From Treponema sp. (GTDB lineage: Bacteria > Spirochaetota > Spirochaetia > Treponematales > Treponemataceae), in assembly GCA_014804005.1 (NCBI GenBank), contig JAAVAP010000013.1:415639-479638 (forward strand): a stretch of 64,000 nt of DNA, written 5' to 3'. Shown here piece after piece: positions 33,253 through 42,181 of this stretch. The notes under the pieces were generated by a model. That model was not told the origin of the DNA, made no database searches, and was given only the letters and a program-made list of their open reading frames with translations. Every line of letters starts with the position of its first letter. Within the stretch, counting starts at the first letter, position 1. The position numbers and the translations under genes were made by a program.

Positions 33253-35244
33253 CTATTTCGTGTACAACGTCTTTATTTCCTTCGCGTAGATTTTTTCGAT
33301 TTGATGGCGCATCACGGTCTGCTTGGCGTTTATTTCCCTGCCGATTTTAAAGCTTTCGGGAAGAAGCGCGAATCGCGCCACGCGCTCGCACGTGCGGAAT
33401 CCGTTCTTGCCGTCCACGAGATTGTCGATTTCCTCGCGAATCAAATTGCGGAATTCGCTCGTTTCCAAAAGCGTGTCGTAAGAATCGTAATAAATCCGGT
33501 TTTCTCCAGCGAACTGCAAGGCTGCGTCTTTGTTCGGAACGATGAGCGCGGCGATGTATTTTTTGTCCTGCCCGACGACCACGGCGGATTCCACGAACTT
33601 GGAACGGCAAATCGCGTTTTCCACCATTTGAGGCTCGATGTTTTCCCCGTCCAAAAGAACTATCGTGTCTTTCGCGCGTCCCGTAATCGCGATTTCATTC
33701 CAAAAAGAAAGCATCGCGATGTCGCCCGTATTTATCCAGCCGTCCTTGTCCAAAACCTTTTGCGTAATGTCGGGACGGCGATAATAGCCTTTCATCACTT
33801 GTCGTCCGCGCGCGAAAAGAAGACCGCGTTTTCCGGGACTAAGCGGCGTACCGCTCAAAGGAATGCCGTCTTTTTGCGGCACGATTTTCACTTCCGCGCT
33901 CGGAAAGACTTTCCCGACGCAACCCGAACGGTTTCGGACAGGACTTCCCATCGCAAGGAAAGGCGCTGTTTCCGTCATTCCATAGCAGTCCAAAAGCTTC
34001 ACGCCGAGCGTCCTGAAGAACAAGTCCGCCTCGCGCTGAAGCGAGCCTCCGCCGCAAAGCAACGCGCGAATCTTTCCGCCGAGCCGCTTTTTTATTCTTC
34101 GGAACACGAGCAAATAGCAAAGCCAATAAAACGGCGAAAGGATTGCGAAAGGAATTATGCTGTAGATTTTGTCGATGACGCTTGTCTTGAGCGAAAAATG
34201 GCAGACGAGCGAAAAAAATCTGTCGTGCGCCCAAGTCCATGCCGCGCCGATTTTCATCGAAAAATTGAAAAGCAGCAACGCCGGACGATTTTTCTTCTTT
34301 TTTCTTGCACGATAGAAACTTTGCACGAACGCGTCCCAAAGGCGAGGAACGCCCGCAATCCACTGCGGATGAATCGCATCAATGTCTTCCTGCATGATCG
34401 AAATGGCGGGCTTTGAATACGCGATTCCGCTTTTGAGCGTGATCGCAAAATAAGTGAGCGCGCGCTCCATGATATGCCAAACGGGAAGAACTGAAAGCCA
34501 CATGTCGCCCTCGCGCGCCGTGACCAAGACATCGCGCGCCACTTCGCATTGCGCTATGAAATTGTCGTGCGTAAGCATAACGCCTTTCGGAGTGCCGGTC
34601 GTGCCGCTCGTGAAAATCACGGTCGCAACGTCGCCGCCCTCGGTCTTTTCCATTTCGGCTTCCACTGCCTTTCGCATCGCCGCGGTGGAACGGCGAGCCA
34701 TGTCCTCCAAGTCGATGAATTTGTGGACGCGGATTCCGAGCAACGCCGCCCGCTCCATAGTCAATTCAGTGGGCGTATCGAACAAAATCGCGTCCTGCAA
34801 GCATGGCACTTCCTCGACTTTTTCGAGAACTTTGTCAAGCTGACGCTCGTTTTCGAAAAAGCAGATCCGGCAGTTCGTGAAATTCAGAATAAAGCGGATT
34901 TCGCTTCCCATAGAATCGCATCCGCGCGGAACGTCAGCAGCCCCCAAAGAAAGCAGCGCGAGGTCGGTCAAAAGCCATTCACGTCGGTTGTCGCTGATTA
35001 GCCCAACAAGGTCGCCGCGCGAAACGCCGAAATCCCGAAGGACGCACGCCATGTCCAAGACGCGAAGATAAACAAGGCCGTATCTTTGCACATCGTAAGT
35101 TCCAAGCTCGTTCTTGTACGACAGCAAAACAACGTCTCCGCATTCCTCGGCGCGGCGTTTGAAAAGAAGGGGCAAATTTTTGGGCAGGACTTCCCTTCTT
35201 TCGCGGAGATTCAAAATTTTCTTCACCTTGTCTATTTTTCCCAT
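33253..35244 (-). CDS. Long-chain acyl-CoA synthetase / AMP-dependent ligase
   Basis: 663 residues. AMP-binding signature TSGTTGTPKGVMLTHDN, later DCYGMTETAPF, DGWINTGD and GRAKDTIVLLDGENIEP, as in long-chain fatty acid CoA ligases. Activates fatty acids, which a host-associated spirochaete would import. Two hydrophobic stretches (about 345-390) suggest membrane association. ATG 35244 has GAGGAG four bases upstream; the longer frame starts at a TTG without one. Confidence 0.9.
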   Translation of the reverse strand: MGKIDKVKKILNLRERREVLPKNLPLLFKRRAEECGDVVLLSYKNELGTYDVQRYGLVYLRVLDMACVLRDFGVSRGDLVGLISDNRREWLLTDLALLSLGAADVPRGCDSMGSEIRFILNFTNCRICFFENERQLDKVLEKVEEVPCLQDAILFDTPTELTMERAALLGIRVHKFIDLEDMARRSTAAMRKAVEAEMEKTEGGDVATVIFTSGTTGTPKGVMLTHDNFIAQCEVARDVLVTAREGDMWLSVLPVWHIMERALTYFAITLKSGIAYSKPAISIMQEDIDAIHPQWIAGVPRLWDAFVQSFYRARKKKKNRPALLLFNFSMKIGAAWTWAHDRFFSLVCHFSLKTSVIDKIYSIIPFAILSPFYWLCYLLVFRRIKKRLGGKIRALLCGGGSLQREADLFFRTLGVKLLDCYGMTETAPFLAMGSPVRNRSGCVGKVFPSAEVKIVPQKDGIPLSGTPLSPGKRGLLFARGRQVMKGYYRRPDITQKVLDKDGWINTGDIAMLSFWNEIAITGRAKDTIVLLDGENIEPQMVENAICRSKFVESAVVVGQDKKYIAALIVPNKDAALQFAGENRIYYDSYDTLLETSEFRNLIREEIDNLVDGKNGFRTCERVARFALLPESFKIGREINAKQTVMRHQIEKIYAKEIKTLYTK

Positions 35245-35312
35245 TTGCTCCTCGGTTAATTCCAAGTATAAACGATAAATTGAAGAAGTGCAAGCGGTGG
35301 CGATTTTTTCAC

Positions 35313-35341
35313 TTGATTTAAAAGTGAATTCGCTGTAAAAT
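35313..35341 (+). promoter_or_regulatory. Promoter of the aldolase gene
   Basis: TTGATT (35313-35318), 17-base spacer, TAAAAT (35336-35341). Gives a leader of about 175 bases. Confidence 0.5.
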
Positions 35342-35373
35342 ATTCTATCGATTTCCCAAACCAGAAGCTATGA

Positions 35374-35510
35374 CGGCATTCGCAAAAATGCCGCCAACTT
35401 CTTGTCAACAAAGTTTGCGTTGCAAACTCACCATCATACGGCGCGTCCACGCTTTGCCGCGAACGCGCTAAAAATTCAATCGCGAAATTGACGTTTCGAA
35501 ATTGAATTTT
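35374..35510 (+). promoter_or_regulatory. Stem-loop-rich leader of the aldolase mRNA
   Basis: Four hairpins in series: 35374-35380/35387-35393, 35412-35418/35422-35428, 35441-35446/35463-35468 and 35471-35480/35501-35510. The last ends two bases before the AGGAG ribosome site (35513-35517) and could modulate translation. It matches no riboswitch I know. Confidence 0.5.
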
Positions 35511-35522
35511 ACAGGAGCAATT

Positions 35523-36521
35523 ATGTTCAGCTACAAGGACATCGGCCTCGTGAACACAAAAGACATGTTCGCAAAGGCTATGAAAGGCGGATACGCGATT
35601 CCCGCGTACAATTTCAACAATATGGAACAGATGCAGGCGATCATTCAGGCTTGCGTCGAAACGAAGTCGCCAGTAATCTTGCAGGTTTCAAAAGGCGCGC
35701 GCGCTTACGCCGACAAATTCATCCTGCGCAACATGGCGCGCGGCGCGGTGGAATATGCCGAAGAACTCGGCTGCAAGATTCCGATCGTGCTTCACTTGGA
35801 TCACGGCCCGAATTTCGAAGTGGCGAAGGACTGCATCGACAATGGCTTTTCTTCAGTGATGATTGACGGCTCGGCTCTTCCTTATGACGAGAATGTCGCG
35901 CTCACGAAAAAAGTCGTGGATTACGCGCACCAGTTCGACGTTACGGTCGAAGGCGAACTCGGAGTTTTGGCGGGCGTGGAAGATGACGTCGTGGCAGCGG
36001 AAAGCCACTACACGAAGCCCGAAGAAGTGCAGGATTTCGTTTCAAAGACGGGAGTCGATTCGCTCGCAATTTCAATCGGCACGTCGCACGGACGCTGCAA
36101 ATTCACGCCCGAACAGTGCACTCGCAGTCCCGACGGAGTTTTGATTCCGCCGCCGCTCGCGTTCGACGTTCTCGAAGGCGTTGAGCAAAAGCTTCCCGGA
36201 TTCCCGATCGTTTTGCACGGATCTTCTTCAGTTCCGATGGAATACGTCCGCATAATCGAACAGTTCGGCGGAAAGATTCCTGATTCGGTTGGAATTCCCG
36301 AAGAGCAGCTCAGAAAGGCGGCGAAATCCGCAGTCTGCAAAATCAACATCGACTCAGACGGAAGGCTTGCGATGACGGCCGCGATTCGAAAATTCTTCGC
36401 AGAAAACCCCGGCAAATTCGACCCGCGCGAATACTTGGGACCTGCCCGCGAAGAACTCAAGAAAATGTACATGCACAAAAACATCGAAGTTCTCGGCTCG
36501 GCAGGACACGCGCTTGACTAG
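35523..36521 (+). CDS. fba: Class II fructose-1,6-bisphosphate aldolase
   Basis: 332 residues. Splits fructose-1,6-bisphosphate in glycolysis. Zinc site and active site visible in VLHLDHGPNFE (His-Asp-His), VEGELGVLAGVED, SIGTSHGRCKF and VLHGSSSVPMEYV, then KINIDSDGRLAMT. Length and motifs match the longer class IIA/IIB-type spirochaetal enzyme. ATG 35523 has AGGAG five bases upstream. Confidence 0.95.
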   Translation: MFSYKDIGLVNTKDMFAKAMKGGYAIPAYNFNNMEQMQAIIQACVETKSPVILQVSKGARAYADKFILRNMARGAVEYAEELGCKIPIVLHLDHGPNFEVAKDCIDNGFSSVMIDGSALPYDENVALTKKVVDYAHQFDVTVEGELGVLAGVEDDVVAAESHYTKPEEVQDFVSKTGVDSLAISIGTSHGRCKFTPEQCTRSPDGVLIPPPLAFDVLEGVEQKLPGFPIVLHGSSSVPMEYVRIIEQFGGKIPDSVGIPEEQLRKAAKSAVCKINIDSDGRLAMTAAIRKFFAENPGKFDPREYLGPAREELKKMYMHKNIEVLGSAGHALD

Positions 36522-36532
36522 TCGAAACTAAA

Positions 36533-36594
36533 TTTTGCGCAAGCCAAAGGCTTGCGCAAAAACTCGATGCAAAATTCGGCGGACAAAATCCGCC
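36533..36594 (+). terminator. Double hairpin after fba
   Basis: A perfect 13-bp stem (36533-36545 with 36549-36561, three-base loop) followed by a six-bp stem (36578-36583 with 36589-36594). T-runs are weak, so termination may be partial and the ABC gene could receive read-through. Confidence 0.55.
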
Positions 36595-36624
36595 TTAAAA
36601 AATATTTTTCTTTTTCTTGTTCCT

Positions 36625-38367
36625 ATGAAAAAAAATTTTTCTGCACGACCAATCAAGGTTTTTCTTTCGTACTTTTCGCCGCACAAAAAACTTTTCGCGC
36701 TCGACCTGCTTTGCGCCACGTTCATCGCGGCAATCGACGTTTCGTTTCCGATGCTCAGCCGCTGGGCGATAGACGCGGTGATTCCCGAAAAAAATTTTCG
36801 CGCGTTCTTCACTCTGATTTTCGCGATTTTTGCGGCGTACATTTTCCGCAAATTGTGCTCGTATTGCGTGACTTATTGGGGACACGTTTTCGGAAACCTT
36901 GTCGAGGCGGACATGCGGCGCGACATTTTCGCGCAAATCGAACGCCAGTCGTTTTCGTTTTTCGACAAAAACCGCACTGGCGCGCTGATGAGCCGCGTGA
37001 CGAACGACCTTTTCGACATAACGGAATTGGCGCATCACGGCCCTGAAGACGTATGGACTTCGCTTTTGACGCTTTTCGGCTCGTGCTTTTTGCTTTTCAA
37101 AATCCGAATGGAACTCGCAATAATCGTCTTCGCGTTTCTTCCAATCGCGATCGCGCTCGTGATATTTTCGCGAAAAAGCCTGATGCGCTCTTCGAAAAAA
37201 GTGAAGGAAACTACGGCTGAAATAAATTCCGCGATAGAGTCGAGCATTTCGGGAATAAGGGCGACGCAGGCATTTACGAACGAAAAATTCGAGCAGGAAA
37301 AATTCGATGCGGGAAACGCCAATTTCGTCCGCGCGAAACAATGGCGGTACAAGGCGATGGCGACTTTTCAATCCAACATCGAATTCGCGAACAATATTTT
37401 GTACCTCGTGGTTTTGGCGGCGGGCGGATTCTTCATCATGCGCGGGAAAATGAAAGTCTCGGATTTGATCGCGGCAAACCTGTTCGTGGCGGCGTTCACC
37501 GCGCCAATCGGAAAGCTTTCATTTTTTACCGAACTTTTTACGACCGGAATGGCGGGATTCTCGCGTTTCCTTGAAATCATGCGCACCGACACTTCGATAA
37601 AAGAAGCGGACGACGCCGTGGAAATAATCGGCGCGCGCGGAAACATAAGATTCGAAAACGTAGGATTCTCATACAACGAGAATTTCCCCGTGCTGAAAAA
37701 CGTGAACCTCGAAATACGCGCGGGAGAAAAGCAGGCTCTCGTGGGAACTTCGGGCGGCGGAAAAACCACGATCTGCAATTTGATTCCGAGATTCTACGAA
37801 GCGAGCGAAGGCAGGATTCTTTTGGACGGAATCGACATCAAAAAACTCAAGGTGGAAAATCTGCGGAAGCAAATCGGAATCGTTCAGCAGGAAGTCTTTC
37901 TTTTCGCGGGAACGATCCGTGAGAACATCGCCTACGGAAAAGTCGGAGCGAGCCTCGATGAAATCGTAAAGGCCGCAAAACGCGCCGAAATCCACGAGGA
38001 CATTATGAAAATGCCGCAGGGCTACGACACGATCGTCGGGGAGCGAGGAATCACGCTTTCGGGCGGGCAAAAGCAGCGCGTTTCCATCGCGAGGTGCTTT
38101 TTGAAAAATCCCCCGATATTGATTTTGGACGAAGCGACGAGCGCGCTAGACTCCGCCACGGAATTGAAAATCCAAGGCGCGTTCGACGCTCTTTCGAAAG
38201 GACGCACGACAATCGTAATCGCGCACAGACTTTCCACGATTCGCAACGCCGACAACATCGCAGTGATAGGCGAGCACGGAATCACAGAAAGCGGCACGCA
38301 CGACGCGCTCATCGCAAAGGGCGGCGAATACAAAAGGCTCTGCGAAAGCCAATTCGCGCGCAAATAG
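36625..38367 (+). CDS. ABC exporter half-transporter (MsbA/LmrA type)
   Basis: 580 residues. Six-helix membrane domain (about 15-310) with FFDKNRTGALMSRVTNDL, followed by an ATPase domain with Walker A GTSGGGKTT, Q-loop GIVQQEVFLFAGTIRENIAYG, signature LSGGQKQRVSIARC and Walker B ILILDEATSALDS. Works as a homodimer or heterodimer exporting lipids or drugs; substrate unknown. ATG 36625 chosen by alignment to the family; no clear ribosome site. Confidence 0.9.
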   Translation: MKKNFSARPIKVFLSYFSPHKKLFALDLLCATFIAAIDVSFPMLSRWAIDAVIPEKNFRAFFTLIFAIFAAYIFRKLCSYCVTYWGHVFGNLVEADMRRDIFAQIERQSFSFFDKNRTGALMSRVTNDLFDITELAHHGPEDVWTSLLTLFGSCFLLFKIRMELAIIVFAFLPIAIALVIFSRKSLMRSSKKVKETTAEINSAIESSISGIRATQAFTNEKFEQEKFDAGNANFVRAKQWRYKAMATFQSNIEFANNILYLVVLAAGGFFIMRGKMKVSDLIAANLFVAAFTAPIGKLSFFTELFTTGMAGFSRFLEIMRTDTSIKEADDAVEIIGARGNIRFENVGFSYNENFPVLKNVNLEIRAGEKQALVGTSGGGKTTICNLIPRFYEASEGRILLDGIDIKKLKVENLRKQIGIVQQEVFLFAGTIRENIAYGKVGASLDEIVKAAKRAEIHEDIMKMPQGYDTIVGERGITLSGGQKQRVSIARCFLKNPPILILDEATSALDSATELKIQGAFDALSKGRTTIVIAHRLSTIRNADNIAVIGEHGITESGTHDALIAKGGEYKRLCESQFARK

Positions 38368-38426
38368 AAACGAAAGACGCGCAACAATTTGTAACGTTGA
38401 GTTTTGCAAGCAAATAGTAAACCTGA

Positions 38427-38546
38427 AATTTCCGCCCTGCTCCTCAAATTTCCGTTTCATTCGCGAAATTTCCGCCACGTTCCTCAATTTTCCGCTTCAT
38501 TCACGAAATTTCCGTTCCGTTCGTGAAATTTTCGCTTCATTCTTCA
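38427..38546. repeat. Six 20-bp tandem repeats
   Basis: Six head-to-tail units of exactly 20 bases (starting 38427, 38447, 38467, 38487, 38507, 38527), consensus AATTTCCGCyyCrTTCnynA; diverged units continue to about 38670. No spacers and no flanking cas genes, so not CRISPR. Confidence 0.8.
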
Positions 38547-38720
38547 ATTTTTCGCCGGAATATTCACGAACGAAGTCCATTCCCGAATATTTATTCATAT
38601 TCGTGAAATCCCTGCATAAATATTCAAGAATATGTTCCGTTCACGAAATTTCCGCCACGTTCGTGAAATTCCCTCCTGAACGCGGAAGAAATCGTTACAA
38701 AACTCGAAAAGCCTTTAAAA

Positions 38721-38765
38721 ACTAGCATCTGCACCGTTTCGCTTCCATAAAGGGCTTCAGAAAAC
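38721..38765. repeat. Dispersed intergenic repeat, copy 2
   Basis: Inverse-orientation match to 1011-1045 (core ACGGTGCAGAyGCTA and TCAGAAGCCC-like end). Confidence 0.55.
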
Positions 38766-38834
38766 AAAGAAAAGGCGTGCGCGAGCAAGAAACACATCCC
38801 GCCCTCGCACGCCCGCACTATTCACTATTCCCCA

Positions 38835-40427
38835 TTAACTATTCACTATCTTTATGTTTCTTCCGTAAATCCGCCCGAGAAACGCGAGTTTTTCCGCGCG
38901 CTCTTCGGTAAGCTCGGACATTTCGAAACGCCAAGTCCAGTTCGCGCCGACCGTGCTGGGAGTGTTCATTCTGCCTTCGTTAGAAACGCCGAGAATGTCC
39001 TGAATCGGAATCACAGCCATGTCCGCGGTGGAAGCGAGCGCGCACCTTACAAGCGCGGCGCAAAGTTCGCCCGAATCGCACAATTTTCTCGCCTCGGCTT
39101 CGGAAAGTTCCTTTCCAAAGGCGTATTCCGCCGCAAGCCGCACGGAGGAATCGGGCGCGTTTTCGAGCCAGCCTTGCATCGTGTCGTTGTCATGGGTCCC
39201 GGTGTAGACGACGCAGTTGCTTCCGTACATGTGCGGAAGGAAGGCGTTCGTCATGCCCTCGGCTCCGGCTTCGCCAGCGTCGAACGCGAATTGCAGGACT
39301 TTCATTCCGGGGAATTCGAAGTCGTCACGGAGCGCGCGAACTTCATCGGTTATCACGCCCAAATCTTCGGCGATGATCGGGATTTCGCCCAACCTCTTTT
39401 TTATTTCGGAAAAAAGCGCGTGGCGCGGGCCTGCGACCCATTTTCCTCCGATGGCGTTTTCCGCGCCATAGGGCACGGACCAATACGCCTCAAATCCTCG
39501 GAAATGGTCGATGCGCACGAAGTCGGTGAGTTCCTGGCAGCGGCGGATTCGCTTTACCCACCAATCGTAATTTTCCGCCGCCATCGCGTCCCAGTCGAAA
39601 AGCGGATTTCCCCAAAGCTGCCCTGTCGCGCTGAAATAGTCCGGCGGAACTCCAGCCACGCAAATCGGCGTGCCGTCCTTTTGAAGCTGGAAAAGCCTTT
39701 GGTTTGCCCAGACATCGGCGGAATCGGGAGCTACGAAAATCGGAATGTCGCCGATGATTTTCACACCCTTGGAATTGGCGTATTTTTTGAGCGCGCTCCA
39801 TTGTTCCGCGAAAAAGAATTGAATCGTCTTTATGCGCTCGATTTCCTCGACATGCTCGGAATTCCATTTGGAAACGGCGGATGGATCGCACGAAGCGAGC
39901 GGCTTCGGCCAAAATTTGAACCAAACTCCGCTCGTCTTTTGCTTTTCCGCCTCGGCATCGTACTTCGACTTTATGCTCATGAAATTGGCGAAATTGTCGA
40001 GCCAAGCCGAATTGTCGTTTTTGAACGCCTCGTAGCGAACGCAGTCTTGCGCCGAGCAATTTTTTTGGAAATGCGCCGCCGCCTTTTGCAACGCGGGCAT
40101 TTTCCAATATACGACCGCGCCGAAATCCACCGCGCCGGAATTCTTCACGTATTCTGGCGGAACTATTTCATCCTTTTGCGCCCAGCCTTTTTCGGCGAGC
40201 ATTTCAAGGTCAATCAAAAGCGGATTTCCCGCGAACGTGGAAAAGGATGCGTAAGGCGAATCGCCGTAGCCCGTAGGTCCGAGCGGAAGAATCTGCCAAA
40301 GCGTTTGGCCTGCCGAAGAAAGCCAGTCAACGAATCTGTAAGAAGGCGCGCCGAAAGTTCCGATTCCGGGCGTTCCCGAAAATGACGTGGGATGAAGCAA
40401 AATCCCGCTAGAGCGAATGTTTTTCAT
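38835..40427 (-). CDS. malQ: 4-alpha-glucanotransferase (amylomaltase)
   Basis: 530 residues, GH77. Seen: SGILLHPTSF, GQTLWQILPLGPTGYGDSPYASFS, the nucleophile region VRIDHFRGFEAYW, acid/base IIAEDLGVIT and YTGTHDNDTMQGW. Rearranges maltodextrins; together with the divergent sugar importer it implies maltodextrin use or glycogen turnover. ATG 40427 follows the -10 box by six bases and has no ribosome site. Confidence 0.95.
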   Translation of the reverse strand: MKNIRSSGILLHPTSFSGTPGIGTFGAPSYRFVDWLSSAGQTLWQILPLGPTGYGDSPYASFSTFAGNPLLIDLEMLAEKGWAQKDEIVPPEYVKNSGAVDFGAVVYWKMPALQKAAAHFQKNCSAQDCVRYEAFKNDNSAWLDNFANFMSIKSKYDAEAEKQKTSGVWFKFWPKPLASCDPSAVSKWNSEHVEEIERIKTIQFFFAEQWSALKKYANSKGVKIIGDIPIFVAPDSADVWANQRLFQLQKDGTPICVAGVPPDYFSATGQLWGNPLFDWDAMAAENYDWWVKRIRRCQELTDFVRIDHFRGFEAYWSVPYGAENAIGGKWVAGPRHALFSEIKKRLGEIPIIAEDLGVITDEVRALRDDFEFPGMKVLQFAFDAGEAGAEGMTNAFLPHMYGSNCVVYTGTHDNDTMQGWLENAPDSSVRLAAEYAFGKELSEAEARKLCDSGELCAALVRCALASTADMAVIPIQDILGVSNEGRMNTPSTVGANWTWRFEMSELTEERAEKLAFLGRIYGRNIKIVNS

Positions 40428-40433
40428 TTTTTC

Positions 40434-40463
40434 AGTATAACACCGCAAAAAAAAATTTGTCAA
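40434..40463 (-). promoter_or_regulatory. malQ promoter with nine-A/T homopolymer in the spacer (leaderless)
   Basis: Minus strand TTGACA (40463-40458), 18-base spacer, TATACT (40439-40434), six bases to ATG. The spacer contains an unbroken run of nine A (plus strand 40447-40455). A ten-base palindrome TGCCTAGGCA at 40503-40512 lies between this and the divergent importer promoter. Confidence 0.65.
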
Positions 40464-40601
40464 GTTTTTTTGAGAAAATTTATCGTTGTAAATCGGAAAA
40501 AATGCCTAGGCACTTTCCCGCTTGTCAACCACGAGGTTTGTTTCCTTTTTCACCAAACCGAATTTCGCGCGAAAAATTGAGCCGCAAAAAAGTGAAAAAC
40601 A

Positions 40602-40631
40602 TTGACATTCAAAATAAAAATAACCTAAAAT
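40602..40631 (+). promoter_or_regulatory. Promoter of the sugar ABC importer operon
   Basis: TTGACA (40602-40607), 18-base spacer, TAAAAT (40626-40631). The leader of about 50 bases has a small hairpin (GGCA...TGCC, about 40639-40656) and an AGGAGG ribosome site. Confidence 0.65.
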
Positions 40632-40689
40632 GAGTTCACGGCATGAATTTTCGTGCCTAATTGACTTTTCATAAAACAGGAGGCAGAAA

Positions 40690-42015
40690 ATGAAAAGAAC
40701 GACAATTGCACTGGCGGCGGCCGGCGCGATTTTGTTGGCATCATGCGCACAGGGGGGGGGTAAAGGACAGGTAAAAATCCGCTACCTCAATTTCAAGCCG
40801 GAAGTCGCAGGCTATTATCAAGAATTGGCGGACGAATACGAAAAACAGACTGGCGTAAAAGTCATCGTGGAAACTGCGGCGAACAACGCCTACGAATCCA
40901 CGCTCACTTCAAAAATGGCGACAAAAGAAGCACCCACGCTTTTCCAAATCAACGGACCGCGCGGCTACGCGAACTGGGCGGATTATTGCGCCGACCTTTC
41001 ACAGACTGAAATATACAAGCACCTTTCCGACAAGTCGCTCGCCGTTACGCAGGGCGGAAAAGTCTACGGAATTCCGTATGTCGTTGAAGGCTACGGAATC
41101 ATCTACAACAAGGCGCTCACCGACAAATATTTTGCGCTTCCTTCAAAAGCGACGCCGTATTCCAGCATGGACGAAATCGACAATTTCCAAAAGTTGAAGG
41201 CGATTTGCGACGACATGCAGAAGAACGCTTCCGCGCTCGGAATCGAAGGTGTTTTCGCGAGCACTTCTCTCAAGGCGGGCGAAGACTGGCGATGGCAGAC
41301 GCACTTGGCGAATCTCCCGGTTTACTGGGAATTCAAGACGAACAACATTGATCTTGCTTCCGATGCCACGAAAGAAATCAAATTCCAGTACGGCGATCAA
41401 TTCCGCAACATCTTCGACCTTTACTTGAACGATTCTACCGTGGACAGAAAGAACGTCGGCACGAAAACCGTCACGGATTCAATGGCCGAATTCGCGCTCG
41501 AAAAATGCGTGATGGTTCAAAACGGAAACTGGGCTTGGGGACAGATCGCCGACGTTGCGGGAAACAAAGTTTTGCCCGAAAACGTAAAATATCTCCCGAT
41601 TTACACGGGAGTTCCGGGCGAAGAAAGCCAGGGACTTTGCATCGGAACGGAAAATTTCTACAGCATCAATTCGAAGAGTTCCGCCGAAGAGCAGAAAGCC
41701 GCCGCGGATTTCGTGTACTGGCTCTACTCAAGCGACTTCGGAAAGAACTATGTCACGAACAAGCTTGGATTCATCGCGCCGTTCGACACGTTTAGTCCTG
41801 CCGAGCGTCCGAGCGATCCGCTTGCGAAGGAAATTTTCGCGTGGATGGAAAAGGACGGAATCACTTCGGTTTCTTGGAACTTCACGCTCTTCCCCTCGCA
41901 GAAATTCAAGGACGATTTCGGCTCGGCGCTTTTGCAATACGCGCAAGGCCAAAAGACTTGGGACGCGGTGAGCTCCGAAGTTGTCGAGGATTGGAAAAAA
42001 GAATCCAATATGTAA
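40690..42015 (+). CDS. Sugar ABC transporter substrate-binding lipoprotein
   Basis: 441 residues, family 1 solute-binding protein (MalE/UgpB-like). Lipoprotein signal with lipobox LASC (Cys19); mature part begins QGGGKGQVKIRYLNF, with GKVYGIPYVVEGYGIIYNKAL and GNWAWGQI typical of sugar binders. A run of nine G (40752-40760) sits just after the lipobox. Anchors in the outer leaflet of the cytoplasmic membrane and passes sugar to the two permeases downstream. AGGAGG before ATG. Confidence 0.92.
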   Translation: MKRTTIALAAAGAILLASCAQGGGKGQVKIRYLNFKPEVAGYYQELADEYEKQTGVKVIVETAANNAYESTLTSKMATKEAPTLFQINGPRGYANWADYCADLSQTEIYKHLSDKSLAVTQGGKVYGIPYVVEGYGIIYNKALTDKYFALPSKATPYSSMDEIDNFQKLKAICDDMQKNASALGIEGVFASTSLKAGEDWRWQTHLANLPVYWEFKTNNIDLASDATKEIKFQYGDQFRNIFDLYLNDSTVDRKNVGTKTVTDSMAEFALEKCVMVQNGNWAWGQIADVAGNKVLPENVKYLPIYTGVPGEESQGLCIGTENFYSINSKSSAEEQKAAADFVYWLYSSDFGKNYVTNKLGFIAPFDTFSPAERPSDPLAKEIFAWMEKDGITSVSWNFTLFPSQKFKDDFGSALLQYAQGQKTWDAVSSEVVEDWKKESNM

Positions 42016-42056
42016 ATGGCACCGGATTTCCGGAGGTTTTTCCATTATTTTAGAAA

Positions 42057-42124
42057 AAAGAAGGCGGCGCAAAAATGTCGCGTCGCTTTCTTTTTTTCAA
42101 GTTCGAGTTTTGCTCGAACTTGAA
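42057..42124 (+). terminator. Terminator plus second hairpin between binding protein and permeases
   Basis: A 13-bp stem with two G-U pairs (42057-42069 with 42081-42093) followed by T-rich sequence to 42097, then a second perfect 12-bp stem (42096-42107 with 42113-42124). Their position inside the operon fits partial termination or 3'-end protection that leaves more binding protein than permease. Confidence 0.65.
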
Positions 42125-42181
42125 TTTAGTTTGCGACTCTCGCACAACACCAAAAAGCCACTTATTTGGAGAAAATAATTT

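Larger units (their letters stand above)
38368..38834. other. Long convergent intergenic region
   Basis: 467 bases between the ABC gene and malQ with no credible gene. It holds the 20-bp tandem repeats (38427-38546), further diverged repeat units to about 38670, the dispersed repeat copy 2, a long inverted repeat GGCGTGCG.../...CGCACGCC (about 38774-38812) and AT-rich TTCACTATT sequence. Confidence 0.6.

Noticed and set aside
38427..38670. Possible CRISPR array
   Set aside because: Repeats are contiguous without spacers, degenerate, and there are no cas genes.
39174..40385. 403-codon open frame on the plus strand
   Set aside because: Antisense shadow of malQ with no recognisable motif.
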